Source of the DNA: Streptomyces sp. MA5143a
GTDB lineage: Bacteria > Actinomycetota > Actinomycetes > Streptomycetales > Streptomycetaceae
Assembly (NCBI RefSeq): GCF_900290235.1
Contig: NZ_OLMK01000096.1
Span: 62,001-126,000 of the forward strand
Direction: 5' to 3'
Length of the DNA: 64,000 bases
The position numbers and the translations under genes were made by a program. Below are positions 31,011 through 40,430 of the stretch, in pieces. Every line of letters begins with the position of its first letter. Position 1 is the stretch's first letter. A model generated the notes under the pieces. That model saw nothing but the letters and a program-made list of their open reading frames with translations. It was not told the DNA's origin and did not search any database.

Positions 31011-32402
31011 ATGAAGCGCCCCTTCCGGACCGCCCTGGCCGCGACGACGGTCGCCGCCCTGACCGGCGGCCTCCTCACGATCGTCACGGCCGCCCCGGCG
31101 TCCGCCGCCCCCGCGAAGTACGCGGACGACTTCAACGGCGACGGCTTCCGTGACTACGCCGTCTACTCGTACGGCCCGGGCGAGGCCAACAAGGGCGGCG
31201 GTGTCCTCGTCACCTTCGGCACGGCCGACGGCCCCGGCACGAAGACGCAGTTCATCGACCAGTCCAGCGCGGGCGTCCCCGGCACCGACGAGAAGGACGA
31301 CTTCTTCGGCGAGGTCCGCACGGCCGCCGACTTCAACAAGGACGGCTACGGCGACCTCGCGGTGTCGGCCAACGGCGAGAATGTCGGCTCCTACAAGGAC
31401 AACGGCACGGTCACCGTCCTGTGGGGCGGCCCGAAGGGCCTGTCCGGCGGCACCGCCCTGCCCAACAAGGGCGCGAAGGGCGTGTCCGGCCTCGCCACCG
31501 ACCTCGCCACCGGCGACTTCAACGGCGACGGCAACCAGGACCTGGCCCTCGTCCGCGACAGCAAGACGTACGTCTACCGGGGGGCGATCACCAAGTCGGG
31601 TGTGAAGGGCTCGGTGAGCGTCCTGGACAAGGACACCTCGTCGTTCTACTCCACCGCCGTCATCGCCGGGAAGATCGACAAGGACGGCAAGACCGACCTG
31701 GTCGTCATCGGCGACGTCGTCACCGACACGTACATCGCCTCCGACGCCTGGTTCGTCAAGGGCGGCAAGACGAAGCTGTACCCCGGCAAGACCCTCCGTC
31801 TGGAGTCGGTGAAGGGCAACGGCGGCCAGGCCGAGCGGGGCGGCGACGGTGTGATCGCCGACTTCGACAAGGACGGCTACGGCGACATCGCGATCGGCAC
31901 CCCGCTGTACGACAGGTACCGGGGCCGCGTGACCCTCTGGTACGGCGGCTCCACGGGCCCCTCCTCCAGGACGGCCCGCTTCACCCAGGCCACGAAGGGC
32001 GTCAAGGACACCCCCGAGGTCGACGACGCGTTCGGCGCGTCCGTCTCCGCCGGTGACGTGAACGGCGACGGCTACCGCGACCTGGCCGTCGGCGCGTACG
32101 GCGAGAAGCTCGGCACCCACGCGTACGCCGGCGCCGTCCACGTCCTCCTCGGCTCCAAGTCCGGTCTCACCGGTACGGGTTCGCAGTGGTTCGCCCGCGA
32201 CACCCCCGGCGTCCCCGGCAGCCTGGACGACGAGTCCTTCGGCAACACGGTCCGCCTCCGCGACACCAACCGCGACGGCAAGGCCGACCTGTACATCTCC
32301 GCGAACTACGGCTCGCTCGTCCTGCGGGGCTCGACGAAGGGCATCACGACGACGGGCGCGCAGCCGGTCAACGGGGACATCATCCCCGGCATGCTCCAGT
32401 AG
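31011..32402 (+). CDS. exported FG-GAP repeat protein, copy 5
   Basis: 463 aa, ATG behind AAGGAAGACGACCTC, 58 bp after copy 4, so the two may be co-transcribed. Signal peptide KRPFRTALAATTVAALTGGLLTIVTAAPASA. Blades have DFNGDGFRDY, DFNKDGYGDL, DFNGDGNQDL, KIDKDGKTDL, DFDKDGYGDI, DVNGDGYRDL and DTNRDGKADL. It is more Lys-rich than its paralogues. No cell-wall sorting signal or C-terminal anchor is visible in any copy, so the proteins are probably released. Confidence 0.93.
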   Translation: MKRPFRTALAATTVAALTGGLLTIVTAAPASAAPAKYADDFNGDGFRDYAVYSYGPGEANKGGGVLVTFGTADGPGTKTQFIDQSSAGVPGTDEKDDFFGEVRTAADFNKDGYGDLAVSANGENVGSYKDNGTVTVLWGGPKGLSGGTALPNKGAKGVSGLATDLATGDFNGDGNQDLALVRDSKTYVYRGAITKSGVKGSVSVLDKDTSSFYSTAVIAGKIDKDGKTDLVVIGDVVTDTYIASDAWFVKGGKTKLYPGKTLRLESVKGNGGQAERGGDGVIADFDKDGYGDIAIGTPLYDRYRGRVTLWYGGSTGPSSRTARFTQATKGVKDTPEVDDAFGASVSAGDVNGDGYRDLAVGAYGEKLGTHAYAGAVHVLLGSKSGLTGTGSQWFARDTPGVPGSLDDESFGNTVRLRDTNRDGKADLYISANYGSLVLRGSTKGITTTGAQPVNGDIIPGMLQ

Positions 32403-32415
32403 GCCGCACACCTCA

Positions 32416-32455
32416 GGCCCGGCCGGGAGACGACGGAGAACCACCCGGCCGGGCT
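32416..32455 (+). terminator. hairpin after FG-GAP copy 5
   Basis: GGCCCGGCCGGG (32416-32427) pairs with CCCGGCCGGGCT (32444-32455), 13 bp after the stop. Ends the main FG-GAP block. Confidence 0.7.
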
Positions 32456-32597
32456 CTTCGCCGTCCCGGCGGCCTCGACCCGGGCTCGGCGCCCTTTGGG
32501 ACCGATGCATCCTGAACGGGAACTGCGGGACGTACGTCCGGTGTGAACCGGGTACGACTGGTTGCCCGACTGACGGCGGATGAACAGGGGGGCGGGG

Positions 32598-35500
32598 ATG
32601 ACGGGCTTACGCGGTGTGTTCCGGGTCCTGGGCGGTGCGGCGCTGGCGCTGGCGCTGAGCGTGACGGCGAACCAGGTCCTCTCCGAGGGGAACCTCAGCT
32701 GGACGTGGATGTACGTGTCGTACGCGGTGGCAGTCGCCAGCCTGCTCTATGCGGAGTTCGGTACGGCCCCACCCGCCACCGACGCGGCGCCACGCGGGCG
32801 GCGCAGGGTCTATCTGCGCCAACTCCGCGCCAATGTGCGGGACATGGAGACCGTCGGCATCGCCACCCAGAGCGAGTTCGTGTTCCGTATGCGCCAGGTG
32901 TACGTGGACGTGAGTGTCGTACCCCAGCCCCTGCACAGCGCGTCGAGAGAGCCGTACGTGGGCTCGGTGACCGGCGGGGAACGCCGGACCCTGGCATCGG
33001 TGCTCCAGGACGCCGAACGCGACGGGGCGTCCAGGGTCCTGGCGGTGATCGGCGGGCCGGGCTCGGGCAAGACGACCCTGGCCCGCAACACCGCGCTCGA
33101 ACTCTGCGGCCATCGGTGGCGGCCCTGGAAGCGCCGGCTTCCCGTCCTCCTCTACCTCCGTGACCATGCCGCCGCCCTGCTGGCCGAGGAGCCCGAGGAG
33201 TTGGCGGCGGTCGCCGTCTCCGCCGGCTGGCTGAACGGCAAGGTCTCACCCCGCTGGTTGGAGCGACGGCTCGACCGTGGGCGTTGCGTGGTCCTGTTGG
33301 ACGGTTTGGACGAGGTCGCCGACCCGGCGGAACGAGCCCGGGTGGTCGCCTGGGCGACCCGCCAGATCCAACGCCATCCCCACAACACGTACGTCGTCAC
33401 CTCCCGCCCGCACGGCTACGAGTCGCATCCGCTTCCCGGTGGGGAGGTACTGCAAGTACGACGGTTCACCTGGCCACAGATCGAGCGGTTCCTGCGCCAG
33501 TGGTCGTACGCGACGGAGAGCCGCGCGCGGGCCGGCAACGGTCGGGAGGTGCGCCTGGCCGCCGAACGAAGCGCCGGCGACCTACTGTCCCGACTGCGGC
33601 GGCAGGCCGCGCTGTACGACCTGGCGGCCAACCCCCTGCTGCTGACGATGACGGCGAACGTTCATCGATACCGTGGTCAACTTCCTGGCAGCCGAGCGGA
33701 GTTGTACGCGGAGATGTGCGACGTGCTGCTGCACCGCCGGTCCGAGGCGCGTGGCCTGCGCGACGCCACCGGCCTGACCGGTCCGCACAAGCAGCACGTC
33801 GCCCAGCACCTGGCGCTGGCCATGATGAAGGCCAAGGTCCGGGACTGGCCGGTACGCGACGCCGCCAGGGCCATTCGCCGGGCCTTACGGCAGGTCCCCG
33901 GCGAGGTGGCGCCCGACGTGTTCCTTGAGGAGGCCCGCAAGAGCGGCCTGCTCGTCGAACGCGAGCAGGGCGTGTACGGATTCGCCCACCTCACCTTGCA
34001 GGAGTACCTGGCATCCGCCCAACTCGGCACCCCCCGTGCCGACTCCCGCGTACTGACCGACAGTGTCGAGGACCCGTGGTGGCGCGAGACGATTCTGCTG
34101 TGGTCGGCGGCCAATGACGCCACCCCCGTCATCGGCGCCTGCCTCGACCGTGGCACGGTTGCGGCTCTGGCCCTGGCCTTCGACTGCGCCGTCCAGGCCA
34201 GAACCGTCGATCCCGACGTCCGGGACCGCCTCGAAGCCCTGCTGGCTCCCCCGGCCTCCGATCAGCCCACCGACCCCGCCCGGCAGCGGCTCCTCGCCGG
34301 CGTGCTGGCAACCCGGGCCCTCCACGAGTCCATCCAGCTGGACGACACGACCGAGTTGTGTGGGCGTCCCGTACCTCGCGCCCTGTACGACCTCTTCGTC
34401 CACGAGGAGGCAGCGGCCGGCCGCCACCACCTCCTGCCTTCCGAGACCACCAGGGCCGGAGAGGGCGACGCAGCGGCCACGGGAATGCACGCGGGGGACG
34501 CGGAACGCTTCGTCGACTGGCTCAACACGATCAGCGGCGACGCCTTCTACCGACTCCCCACGCCCAGGGAACTCGGCGATCCGGCCGCCGCCCTGGTGGC
34601 CGACCTCGACCGTCACACCATCTGGGCCCTCGACGGCCACCGCACGGTCCTGCACCAGGCACCTGGGGCGCCCTGGCCCTACACCCCCGACCCCGACGAG
34701 ATTCGCGCGGTCCCGGTGTCCGACCGTCGGCGGCTCGGGATCTACCTGGAAGTGCTGGCCGTCTCGACCGAGCGGCGGGAGCGGATCGAGGACTGGGCCG
34801 TCGTCCTCTCCACGGCCCTCGACCGCGTTCCCGAGGTGCGCGGCTCAGCCGCCCTCGCTCCCTTGGAACTCTCCCTCACCCTCGCCGTCGCCCTCGCGCT
34901 CGCACTGACCAGCGACCTCGTCCACGCCTCCGCCCGAGCCCTCACGGTCGGCCGCCCGCACGACAGTCTCGACGGCCTGCTGCGCCACAACCTCGAACTC
35001 GCCCGCCACCTGCGCCTCGGCCGACTCCTGCACCACGCCCACGCCCTGGGCATCACCGAGGGCCTGGACCTCGAGGCCATGGGCCGCGACCACCCGAGCG
35101 CCGATGACCGCGACATCATCATCACGCTGGCCCGCCGTCCGGAGCCGACCCGCGCCCTCGACATCGCGACCACCCGCGCCCTCGACCGGGCCCGCGACCT
35201 CGACCCTTCGGTGCCGATGGACCGGGTGGGTGCGCTCGACTACGCCGGCGGCTCGAACCGCGGCAGCCTGTTCCACTACGCCACGGGCCCCGATCTCGAT
35301 GCCGCCCTCAGCCTCGCGCGGCTCCTCGACCCCGGGCGTGGTGACGTGCTCGCGACCAGCACGGAACCGGCCATCGCCCACGAGCTCGGCCGCAGGATCG
35401 CTCCGCCTCAGATCCCCGATCCGCTCCTCGCTCTCGCCCTCGTCTCCCCTGCGGAAACCCTGGCTGTTTCCCTCCAGGCCTTCCGTACCCTCTTCGCCGC

Positions 35501-35942
35501 CGGGAAGAGACCTGTCCTCACCCAGCCCGATGTCCTCACCGGCCTCGACAGCCTGCTGACGGAGGGGGCGACCGAGTCGTACGCCGGGCAGCAAACGCCG
35601 GACGATCCGGCCGGCGCCGTGTGCGACGTCCGCGACCTGCTGCGCTCCGCGCACCAGGGGGACCCCGGACGCTGGCTCGGCGAGGCACTGGCCCTGGTGA
35701 CGGGCGCGGCGAACGTTCTCACCCAGACTCGTGCCAGGACGTCCGCCTGCGACGCACAGTCGCTGGCCTCCGCCCGCACCGCGCTGCTGGCCGCCATCGC
35801 GGCCCTGCGCAAGTCAGGGTTCCGCAACCCCGTGGCGATCCGCACCCTGCACCTGGCCTGGAGGAGCCTGGCAACACTCGACCGCCCCGCCTCAGCGAGG
35901 GCGGGACACCAGATCCTCATCGTCGCCCGCACGCGGTCCTAG
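32598..35942 (+). CDS. membrane-anchored NACHT NTPase (bacterial NLR-like)
   Basis: 1114 aa from ATG at 32598 (strong GGGGGGCGGGG; ATG at 32580 also possible). Two hydrophobic segments lie at about 7-28 and 36-54. A NACHT module follows with Walker A GGPGSGKTT (about 152-160), Walker B VVLLDGLDEVAD (about 231-242), a sensor-like VVTSRPHGY, LAANPLLLTM and the winged-helix GFAHLTLQEYLASAQL. After an alpha-helical region, about residues 585-660 resemble a formylglycine-generating-enzyme-like piece (ATGMHAGDAERFVDWLNTISG then FYRLPTPREL). The helical C-terminus has no repeats I could name. NACHT proteins of bacteria include antiphage NLR-like (bNACHT) sensors. A defence role here is inference. 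Confidence 0.85.
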   Translation: MTGLRGVFRVLGGAALALALSVTANQVLSEGNLSWTWMYVSYAVAVASLLYAEFGTAPPATDAAPRGRRRVYLRQLRANVRDMETVGIATQSEFVFRMRQVYVDVSVVPQPLHSASREPYVGSVTGGERRTLASVLQDAERDGASRVLAVIGGPGSGKTTLARNTALELCGHRWRPWKRRLPVLLYLRDHAAALLAEEPEELAAVAVSAGWLNGKVSPRWLERRLDRGRCVVLLDGLDEVADPAERARVVAWATRQIQRHPHNTYVVTSRPHGYESHPLPGGEVLQVRRFTWPQIERFLRQWSYATESRARAGNGREVRLAAERSAGDLLSRLRRQAALYDLAANPLLLTMTANVHRYRGQLPGSRAELYAEMCDVLLHRRSEARGLRDATGLTGPHKQHVAQHLALAMMKAKVRDWPVRDAARAIRRALRQVPGEVAPDVFLEEARKSGLLVEREQGVYGFAHLTLQEYLASAQLGTPRADSRVLTDSVEDPWWRETILLWSAANDATPVIGACLDRGTVAALALAFDCAVQARTVDPDVRDRLEALLAPPASDQPTDPARQRLLAGVLATRALHESIQLDDTTELCGRPVPRALYDLFVHEEAAAGRHHLLPSETTRAGEGDAAATGMHAGDAERFVDWLNTISGDAFYRLPTPRELGDPAAALVADLDRHTIWALDGHRTVLHQAPGAPWPYTPDPDEIRAVPVSDRRRLGIYLEVLAVSTERRERIEDWAVVLSTALDRVPEVRGSAALAPLELSLTLAVALALALTSDLVHASARALTVGRPHDSLDGLLRHNLELARHLRLGRLLHHAHALGITEGLDLEAMGRDHPSADDRDIIITLARRPEPTRALDIATTRALDRARDLDPSVPMDRVGALDYAGGSNRGSLFHYATGPDLDAALSLARLLDPGRGDVLATSTEPAIAHELGRRIAPPQIPDPLLALALVSPAETLAVSLQAFRTLFAAGKRPVLTQPDVLTGLDSLLTEGATESYAGQQTPDDPAGAVCDVRDLLRSAHQGDPGRWLGEALALVTGAANVLTQTRARTSACDAQSLASARTALLAAIAALRKSGFRNPVAIRTLHLAWRSLATLDRPASARAGHQILIVARTRS

Positions 35943-36077
35943 ACCGGCCCGGCAGCGGCGTCGTCGGCGGCGGGGCACGCGGGGGCGCCCCGTACCCGCG
36001 TGCACGAGAGCCCGCCCGCGACGACAATTGCCGTATCGCACATTCGAGCGAAACCAGCAGAAAGCCGGCGATCTCCC

Positions 36078-36473
36078 ATGGCTGAACACCCCAACGCAGC
36101 GCTCGTCCGCAAGGGCTACGACGCCTTCACGCGCGGCGACATGGACACCCTCCGCGGCCTGATGGCGGCGGACTGCACGCACCACGTCCCCGGCAGCCAC
36201 CTGCTCTCGGGCGACCACAAGGGCCAGGACTCGATGATTCAGCTGTACCAGCGGCTCTACGACGAGACCGGTGGAACGTTCAGCGTCGACCTGAGCCATG
36301 TGTGCGTGGACGGCCGGGGCCACGCCGTCTCCGTGCACCGCTACACCGCCGAGCGCGGCGACAAGCGCATCGAACAGAACGGCTGCCTGGTCTTCCGCAT
36401 CGTCGGAGACAAGATCACCGACATAGACGAGTGCCAGGAGGACCTGGACAAGGAAGCGGACTTCTGGTCCTGA
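36078..36473 (+). CDS. SnoaL/NTF2-like fold protein
   Basis: 131 aa from ATG at 36078. The sequence NAALVRKGYDAFTRGDMDTLRGLMAADCTHHVPG followed by HAVSVHRYTAERGDKRIEQNGCLVFRIVGDKITDIDE is the cone-shaped alpha+beta barrel pattern of the SnoaL-like / nuclear transport factor 2 family. Such proteins bind small ligands or catalyse simple isomerisations. No substrate can be read. It lies 135 bp after the NACHT gene, in the same direction, so may be co-expressed. Confidence 0.85.
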   Translation: MAEHPNAALVRKGYDAFTRGDMDTLRGLMAADCTHHVPGSHLLSGDHKGQDSMIQLYQRLYDETGGTFSVDLSHVCVDGRGHAVSVHRYTAERGDKRIEQNGCLVFRIVGDKITDIDECQEDLDKEADFWS

Positions 36474-36497
36474 GGCAGAGGGCGGGGGTGGGGGTGC

Positions 36498-36524
36498 TGA
36501 AGGGGGGCCGCAGGCCCCCCTTCA
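36498..36524 (+). terminator. hairpin followed by a dispersed Streptomyces intergenic sequence
   Basis: TGAAGGGGGGCC (36498-36509) pairs with its complement (36513-36524), loop GCA. The sequence after it (about 36525-36560, CGCGGGGAACTGCGCGA...) is a type I recognise from many Streptomyces intergenic regions. That comparison is from memory. Confidence 0.7.
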
Positions 36525-36624
36525 GGGGCGCGGGGAACTGCGCGAGCAACCACGACACACCCGCACCCGCCCACGCACAGCGCCCCCCAACCCACTAGGC
36601 GCCCGGCCCCCCCAAGCGGAGCGC

Positions 36625-36657
36625 ACCCGCACAACCCAACCCCACCTCCAGGTGTCA
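36625..36657 (+). promoter_or_regulatory. partial FG-GAP upstream element, before copy 6
   Basis: ACCCGCACAACCCAACCCCA followed by CCTCCAGGTGTC matches the CCCGTACAACCC...ACCTCCAAGGGTC part of the element before copy 4. It is 50-85 bp upstream of the GTG. Confidence 0.5.
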
Positions 36658-36709
36658 AACAGGTGAACCGCACCACCGCCGATATCCGGCCACCCACCTG
36701 GAGCCCCTC

Positions 36710-38185
36710 GTGCACAGACGGACGTACGCCCTGGCCGCCGCCGTAGCGGCCTGCTCGGCCACGACGGCACTCACGCTCTGCGCGGCCCCCCACGCGCTCG
36801 CCGCCCCCCAGCCCTCCCCCGTCACCAGCGACTTCAACGCCGACGGCTACGCGGACCTCGCCGTCGGCGTCCCCGACGCGACCGTGAACGGCAAGGCCAA
36901 GGCCGGCTACGTCCACGTCCTGTGGGGCGGCGCGAAGGGCGTCGGCCGCCACGGCGGCATCCGCATCAGTCAGGCCACCGCCGAGGTCCCCGGCACCCCG
37001 GAGAAGGGCGACCGCTTCGGCGCGGCCGTGGCGCTGGAGGACCTCAGCGGCGACGGCACGGCCGAGCTGATCGTCGGCGCCCCCGGTGAGGACGTGAACG
37101 GCCGCGGCACGGACGCGGGCGTGGTCGTCGTCGTGGGCGGCGGCAAGGGCAGCTCGCGCCCCGGCTCGAACGCCATGGTCGGCCCGTCGTCCAACGCCGC
37201 GTACGGCTGGTCGGTCGCCGCGGCCGACGTGACCGGCGACGGCGGCCGGGACATCGTGGTCGGCGGCCGCGACAAGGTCGTGCTGCGGGCCGTCGTCGAC
37301 GGCGGCGAGGACCTCGTCACCACCACCGTCCTCGCCACACCCATGGGCGGCCGCGCCCCCCTCCTCGCCACGGGCGACTTCAACGCCGACGGCACGGACG
37401 ACCTGGCCCTCGCCTTCCACACGATCAACGCCCCCTACACCCAGTCGCACGTACGGCTGTGGACGTGGGACCCGGCCGAGCGCCGCATGGACAACTTCTG
37501 GAACGCGAGCAACGGCGCGACCTCCGCCCTCGCCACCGGCGACTTCGACGGCGACGGCCTGGACGACCTGGCCCTCGGCGAGTGCCGGGAGATCGCCGAC
37601 GAGAACATCGACGACCCGTGCGGCCCGGAGTCGTACGCCAAGGGCGGCGGCATCCACGTCCTCTACGGCCACCCGAGCTCGTTCGGTCTGCGCACCCAGA
37701 CCCTCAACCAGGACACGGTCGGCGTGTACGGCGTCGCCGAGGACGGCGACCGCTTCGGCGCGTCCCTCGCCGTGCTGGACTGGAACCGCGACGGCCGCGA
37801 CGACCTGATCGCCGGCGCCCCCGGCGAGGCCATCGGCAGCCGCGCCCGCGCCGGCGCGGCGACCCTGCTGCTGAGCCACAGCGGCGGCGTCCTCGACAAG
37901 TCCGGCGAGGCCACGTCCGTCGCGTACAACCAGGGCAGCCCCCATGTCCCCGGCGCGGCCGAGACCGGCGACGCGTTCGGCGCGGCCGTCGCGACCGGCG
38001 ACTACGACAAGGACGGCGTCCCCGACACGGCGGTCGGCGCCCCCGGGGAGAACGGCGGCTCCGGCGGCGTCTGGCTCCTCCCGAAGACCTCCACGAAGGG
38101 CTCGTACGCCCTCACCCCGTCGAACCTGGGCCTCCCGTCCCCGACGACGGCCCTGCAGTACGGCAGGTACATGAGCAGCCACTGA
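36710..38185 (+). CDS. exported FG-GAP repeat protein, copy 6
   Basis: 491 aa, GTG start behind CCTGGAG. Signal peptide RRTYALAAAVAACSATTALTLCAAPHALA. Blades contain DFNADGYADL, DLSGDGTAEL, DVTGDGGRDI, DFNADGTDDL, DFDGDGLDDL, DWNRDGRDDL and DYDKDGVPDT. It is separated from copies 1-5 by the NACHT and SnoaL-like genes. This suggests those genes were inserted into a once continuous family or that this copy arose by a more distant duplication. Confidence 0.92.
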   Translation: MHRRTYALAAAVAACSATTALTLCAAPHALAAPQPSPVTSDFNADGYADLAVGVPDATVNGKAKAGYVHVLWGGAKGVGRHGGIRISQATAEVPGTPEKGDRFGAAVALEDLSGDGTAELIVGAPGEDVNGRGTDAGVVVVVGGGKGSSRPGSNAMVGPSSNAAYGWSVAAADVTGDGGRDIVVGGRDKVVLRAVVDGGEDLVTTTVLATPMGGRAPLLATGDFNADGTDDLALAFHTINAPYTQSHVRLWTWDPAERRMDNFWNASNGATSALATGDFDGDGLDDLALGECREIADENIDDPCGPESYAKGGGIHVLYGHPSSFGLRTQTLNQDTVGVYGVAEDGDRFGASLAVLDWNRDGRDDLIAGAPGEAIGSRARAGAATLLLSHSGGVLDKSGEATSVAYNQGSPHVPGAAETGDAFGAAVATGDYDKDGVPDTAVGAPGENGGSGGVWLLPKTSTKGSYALTPSNLGLPSPTTALQYGRYMSSH

Positions 38186-38230
38186 CCCGGGCCCCGGCCC
38201 CGGCACCGGCACCGGCCCCGGCCCCGGCAG
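38186..38230. repeat. short GGCCCC/GGCACC hexamer tract
   Basis: About seven 6-bp units (CCCCGG, CACCGG) follow directly after the stop of FG-GAP copy 6. They are simple-sequence DNA and may act as an intergenic expansion tract. Confidence 0.6.
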
Positions 38231-38399
38231 GGCCAAAGTCCCCTCGGGACACCCTGAGTACTCGCGGATGATCCCGGAACGAAATCTCCGACCCGAGTAC
38301 CTGACGATCCCTTAGGGGATGTCACAGCTCGGCCGCAAAGCCGGGCCGGTGCCCCCCGGCCCGGCACGCCGCTCGCCGGGACCAGGTACGTTCGATGAC

Positions 38400-39338
38400 G
38401 TGGCTGGATTCAGGATCGGACGCGGCCGGGACAACGGCGCTCCTCAGACGCGACCGCAACACCCCCCGCACGGACAGCAGGCCCCGCAGGCCGGCGGCCC
38501 GTCGTACGGCTATCCCCAGACGCCACCGGGCCCGCCGTACGGCGGCGGCCGGGGCGGCAACCAGGGCTGGCCGCAGACGCACGGCGGCCGCCCGGGCAAC
38601 TACGGCCCCCAGGGCCACCAGGGCCAGGGGAACCACGGCGAGCCGGAGTACTTCGGCGACGGCGGCCACGGCGGCGCCGGCGCGGACCCGTACGCGGCCA
38701 ACAACCCGGGCCACACCCAGATGTTCGCCGTCGGCGAGGACCCGTACCAGCAGGGCGGCACCTACCGCGCCGGGAACGCCCCCGCGGCCCCGGTCGGCCC
38801 GCGTCTGCCGTGGAAGGACCTCCTGAAGGGCATCGTCACCAGCCCGAACCAGACGTTCCTGGTGATGCGCGACTACGCGGTGTGGGGCCCGGCCCTGATC
38901 GTGATGTTCCTCTACGGCCTGCTCGCCGTCTTCGGCTTCGACACGGCCCGCGAGGACGCGATCAACGCGACGCTGTCGAACGCCGTGCCGATCGTCCTGG
39001 TCACCGCCGTGACGATGGTGCTGAGCACGTTCATCCTGGGCGTGGTCACCCACACCCTGGCCCGTCAGCTGGGCGGCGACGGCGCGTGGCAGCCGACGGT
39101 CGGCCTCTCCATGCTGATCATGGCGCTCACGGACGCGCCCCGTCTGGTCGTGGCGATGTTCGCGGGCGGCGACGCGCCCTTCGTCCAGATCCTCGGCTGG
39201 ATCACCTGGGTCGCCGCGGGCGCCCTGCTGACCCTGATGGTCTCCAAGTCCCACGACCTCCCCTGGCCGAAGGCCCTGGGAGCATCGGCGATCCAACTGA
39301 TCGCGATCCTCTCGCTGATCAAACTGGGCACGTTCTAG
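38400..39338 (+). CDS. YIP1 family membrane protein
   Basis: 312 aa from GTG at 38400 (VAGFRIGRGRDNG), the start used by similar Streptomyces proteins. Residues 10-130 are Gly/Pro/Gln/Tyr-rich and disordered. The C-terminal half has about five membrane segments beginning at LPWKDLLKGIVTSPNQTFLVMRDYAVWGPALIVMFLYGLLAVF, which is the YIP1 domain pattern. Function in bacteria is not established. A frame extension upstream to 38319 lacks support. Confidence 0.88.
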   Translation: MAGFRIGRGRDNGAPQTRPQHPPHGQQAPQAGGPSYGYPQTPPGPPYGGGRGGNQGWPQTHGGRPGNYGPQGHQGQGNHGEPEYFGDGGHGGAGADPYAANNPGHTQMFAVGEDPYQQGGTYRAGNAPAAPVGPRLPWKDLLKGIVTSPNQTFLVMRDYAVWGPALIVMFLYGLLAVFGFDTAREDAINATLSNAVPIVLVTAVTMVLSTFILGVVTHTLARQLGGDGAWQPTVGLSMLIMALTDAPRLVVAMFAGGDAPFVQILGWITWVAAGALLTLMVSKSHDLPWPKALGASAIQLIAILSLIKLGTF

Positions 39339-39376
39339 CCCCGGAGCAACAGCCTCCGAGCAGGCACCGACCCACA

Positions 39377-39418
39377 GAGTGAGGGGCTCCCGGCCAACCG
39401 ACCGGGAGCCCCTCACTC
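39377..39418. terminator. terminator between convergent genes
   Basis: Perfect 17-bp arms 39377-39393 and 39402-39418 with an 8-nt loop. It serves the YIP1 gene and the minus-strand gene at 39462. Confidence 0.88.
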
Positions 39419-39461
39419 GGTGCGCGGCGGGCGCTGACAAAGCCGGTGCTGCCGAATTCCC

Positions 39462-39770
39462 TCAGTAGAGGATGACTCTCCAGCGCTCAACCCACAGCAG
39501 CCATTCACCGCCCGGACCGCGGACCTGGACGCGGTCGTCCTCCACCTGCCGGACGTCGCCGTAGAGCGTACCGTCGGGGAGATCCACCCTGACGATGTCA
39601 TGGACGTCCAGGTCATCCTCGACCGGCCGAGCCCACGCATTCGAACAGTGATCGCAGCGATAGGCGACCACATCGCGCCCCTCAGCAGTCATCGGCCGGC
39701 CCGGACGGACCGCTTCGACGAGGCACCGAGGGCACGGGTCGGCAGTGTGTTCGCCTACTGATCGGGACAT
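39462..39770 (-). CDS. small zinc-ribbon-like hypothetical protein
   Basis: 102 aa from ATG at 39770. Two Cys pairs, CPRC near residue 14 and CDHC near residue 42, suggest a zinc ribbon. A C-terminal beta-rich part DIVRVDLPDGTLYGDVRQVEDDRVQVRG follows. The N-terminal extension of the longer frame lacks a ribosome binding site. Function unknown. Confidence 0.65.
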   Translation of the reverse strand: MSRSVGEHTADPCPRCLVEAVRPGRPMTAEGRDVVAYRCDHCSNAWARPVEDDLDVHDIVRVDLPDGTLYGDVRQVEDDRVQVRGPGGEWLLWVERWRVILY

Positions 39771-39914
39771 CGTCCGATCCTGCTGTACAGCAACCAGCAC
39801 AGCAACCCCAGCAACTGCCAGCGACCGACACCGGCCCTCACGGCCCGCCCTATCGCTGCCACGACGGCTTTCAAGATCGCTCGCCTGAGCGCCAAGCAAA
39901 CGCATCAGCGCAGT

Positions 39915-40430
39915 TCAGAGCGCTTCCTTGTTCTCCTTCTGCGCCTCGCCCGACTTATGTACTGGAGGCAGGACACTCCAGGGAAAGTTGATCCACTCGT
40001 CCGTCCGCTTCCACACGTACTCGCACTTCACGAGGGAGTGGGACTTCTCATAGATCACGGCGGACCGAACCTCGGCGACGGCGTCGAGGCAGAAGTCGTG
40101 GACGAGCTTGAGCGTCTTGCCCGTGTCGGCGACGTCGTCCGTGATCAGGACCTTCTTGTCGGAGAAGTCGATCGCGTTGGGCACGGGCGCGAGCATGACG
40201 GGCATCTCGAGGGTGGTGCCGACGCCGGTGTAGAACTCGACGTTGACCAGGTGGATGTTCTTGCAGTCGAGGGCGTAGGCGAGCCCGCCGGCGACGAAGA
40301 CACCGCCGCGGGCGATGGAGAGGACGATGTCGGGCTCGTACCCGTCGTCGGCGATGGACTGCGCGAGTTCGCGCACGGCGACGCCGAACGCCTCGTAGGT
40401 GAGGTTCTCCCGGGCCTGGGCCACGCTCAC
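39915..40430 (-). CDS. phosphoribosyltransferase family protein
   Basis: 171 aa, GTG at 40430 overlapping the dcd stop. The PRPP-binding motif VLITDDVADTGKTL (about residues 90-103) has the two acidic residues followed by D-T-G-K-T. The upstream SIARGGVFVAGGLAYAL is the pyrophosphate loop. The C-terminus resembles xanthine-guanine phosphoribosyltransferases (gpt type). The base it uses is not determinable. Next to dCTP deaminase it fits nucleotide salvage. Confidence 0.9.
   Translation of the reverse strand: MSVAQARENLTYEAFGVAVRELAQSIADDGYEPDIVLSIARGGVFVAGGLAYALDCKNIHLVNVEFYTGVGTTLEMPVMLAPVPNAIDFSDKKVLITDDVADTGKTLKLVHDFCLDAVAEVRSAVIYEKSHSLVKCEYVWKRTDEWINFPWSVLPPVHKSGEAQKENKEAL

Noticed and set aside
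36341..38236. 631-codon minus-strand frame over FG-GAP copy 6
   Set aside because: A shadow frame of the propeller gene with low-complexity Ala/Val/Gly content.
38319..38399. Upstream start for the YIP1 protein
   Set aside because: No ribosome binding site and the conserved start begins at 38400.
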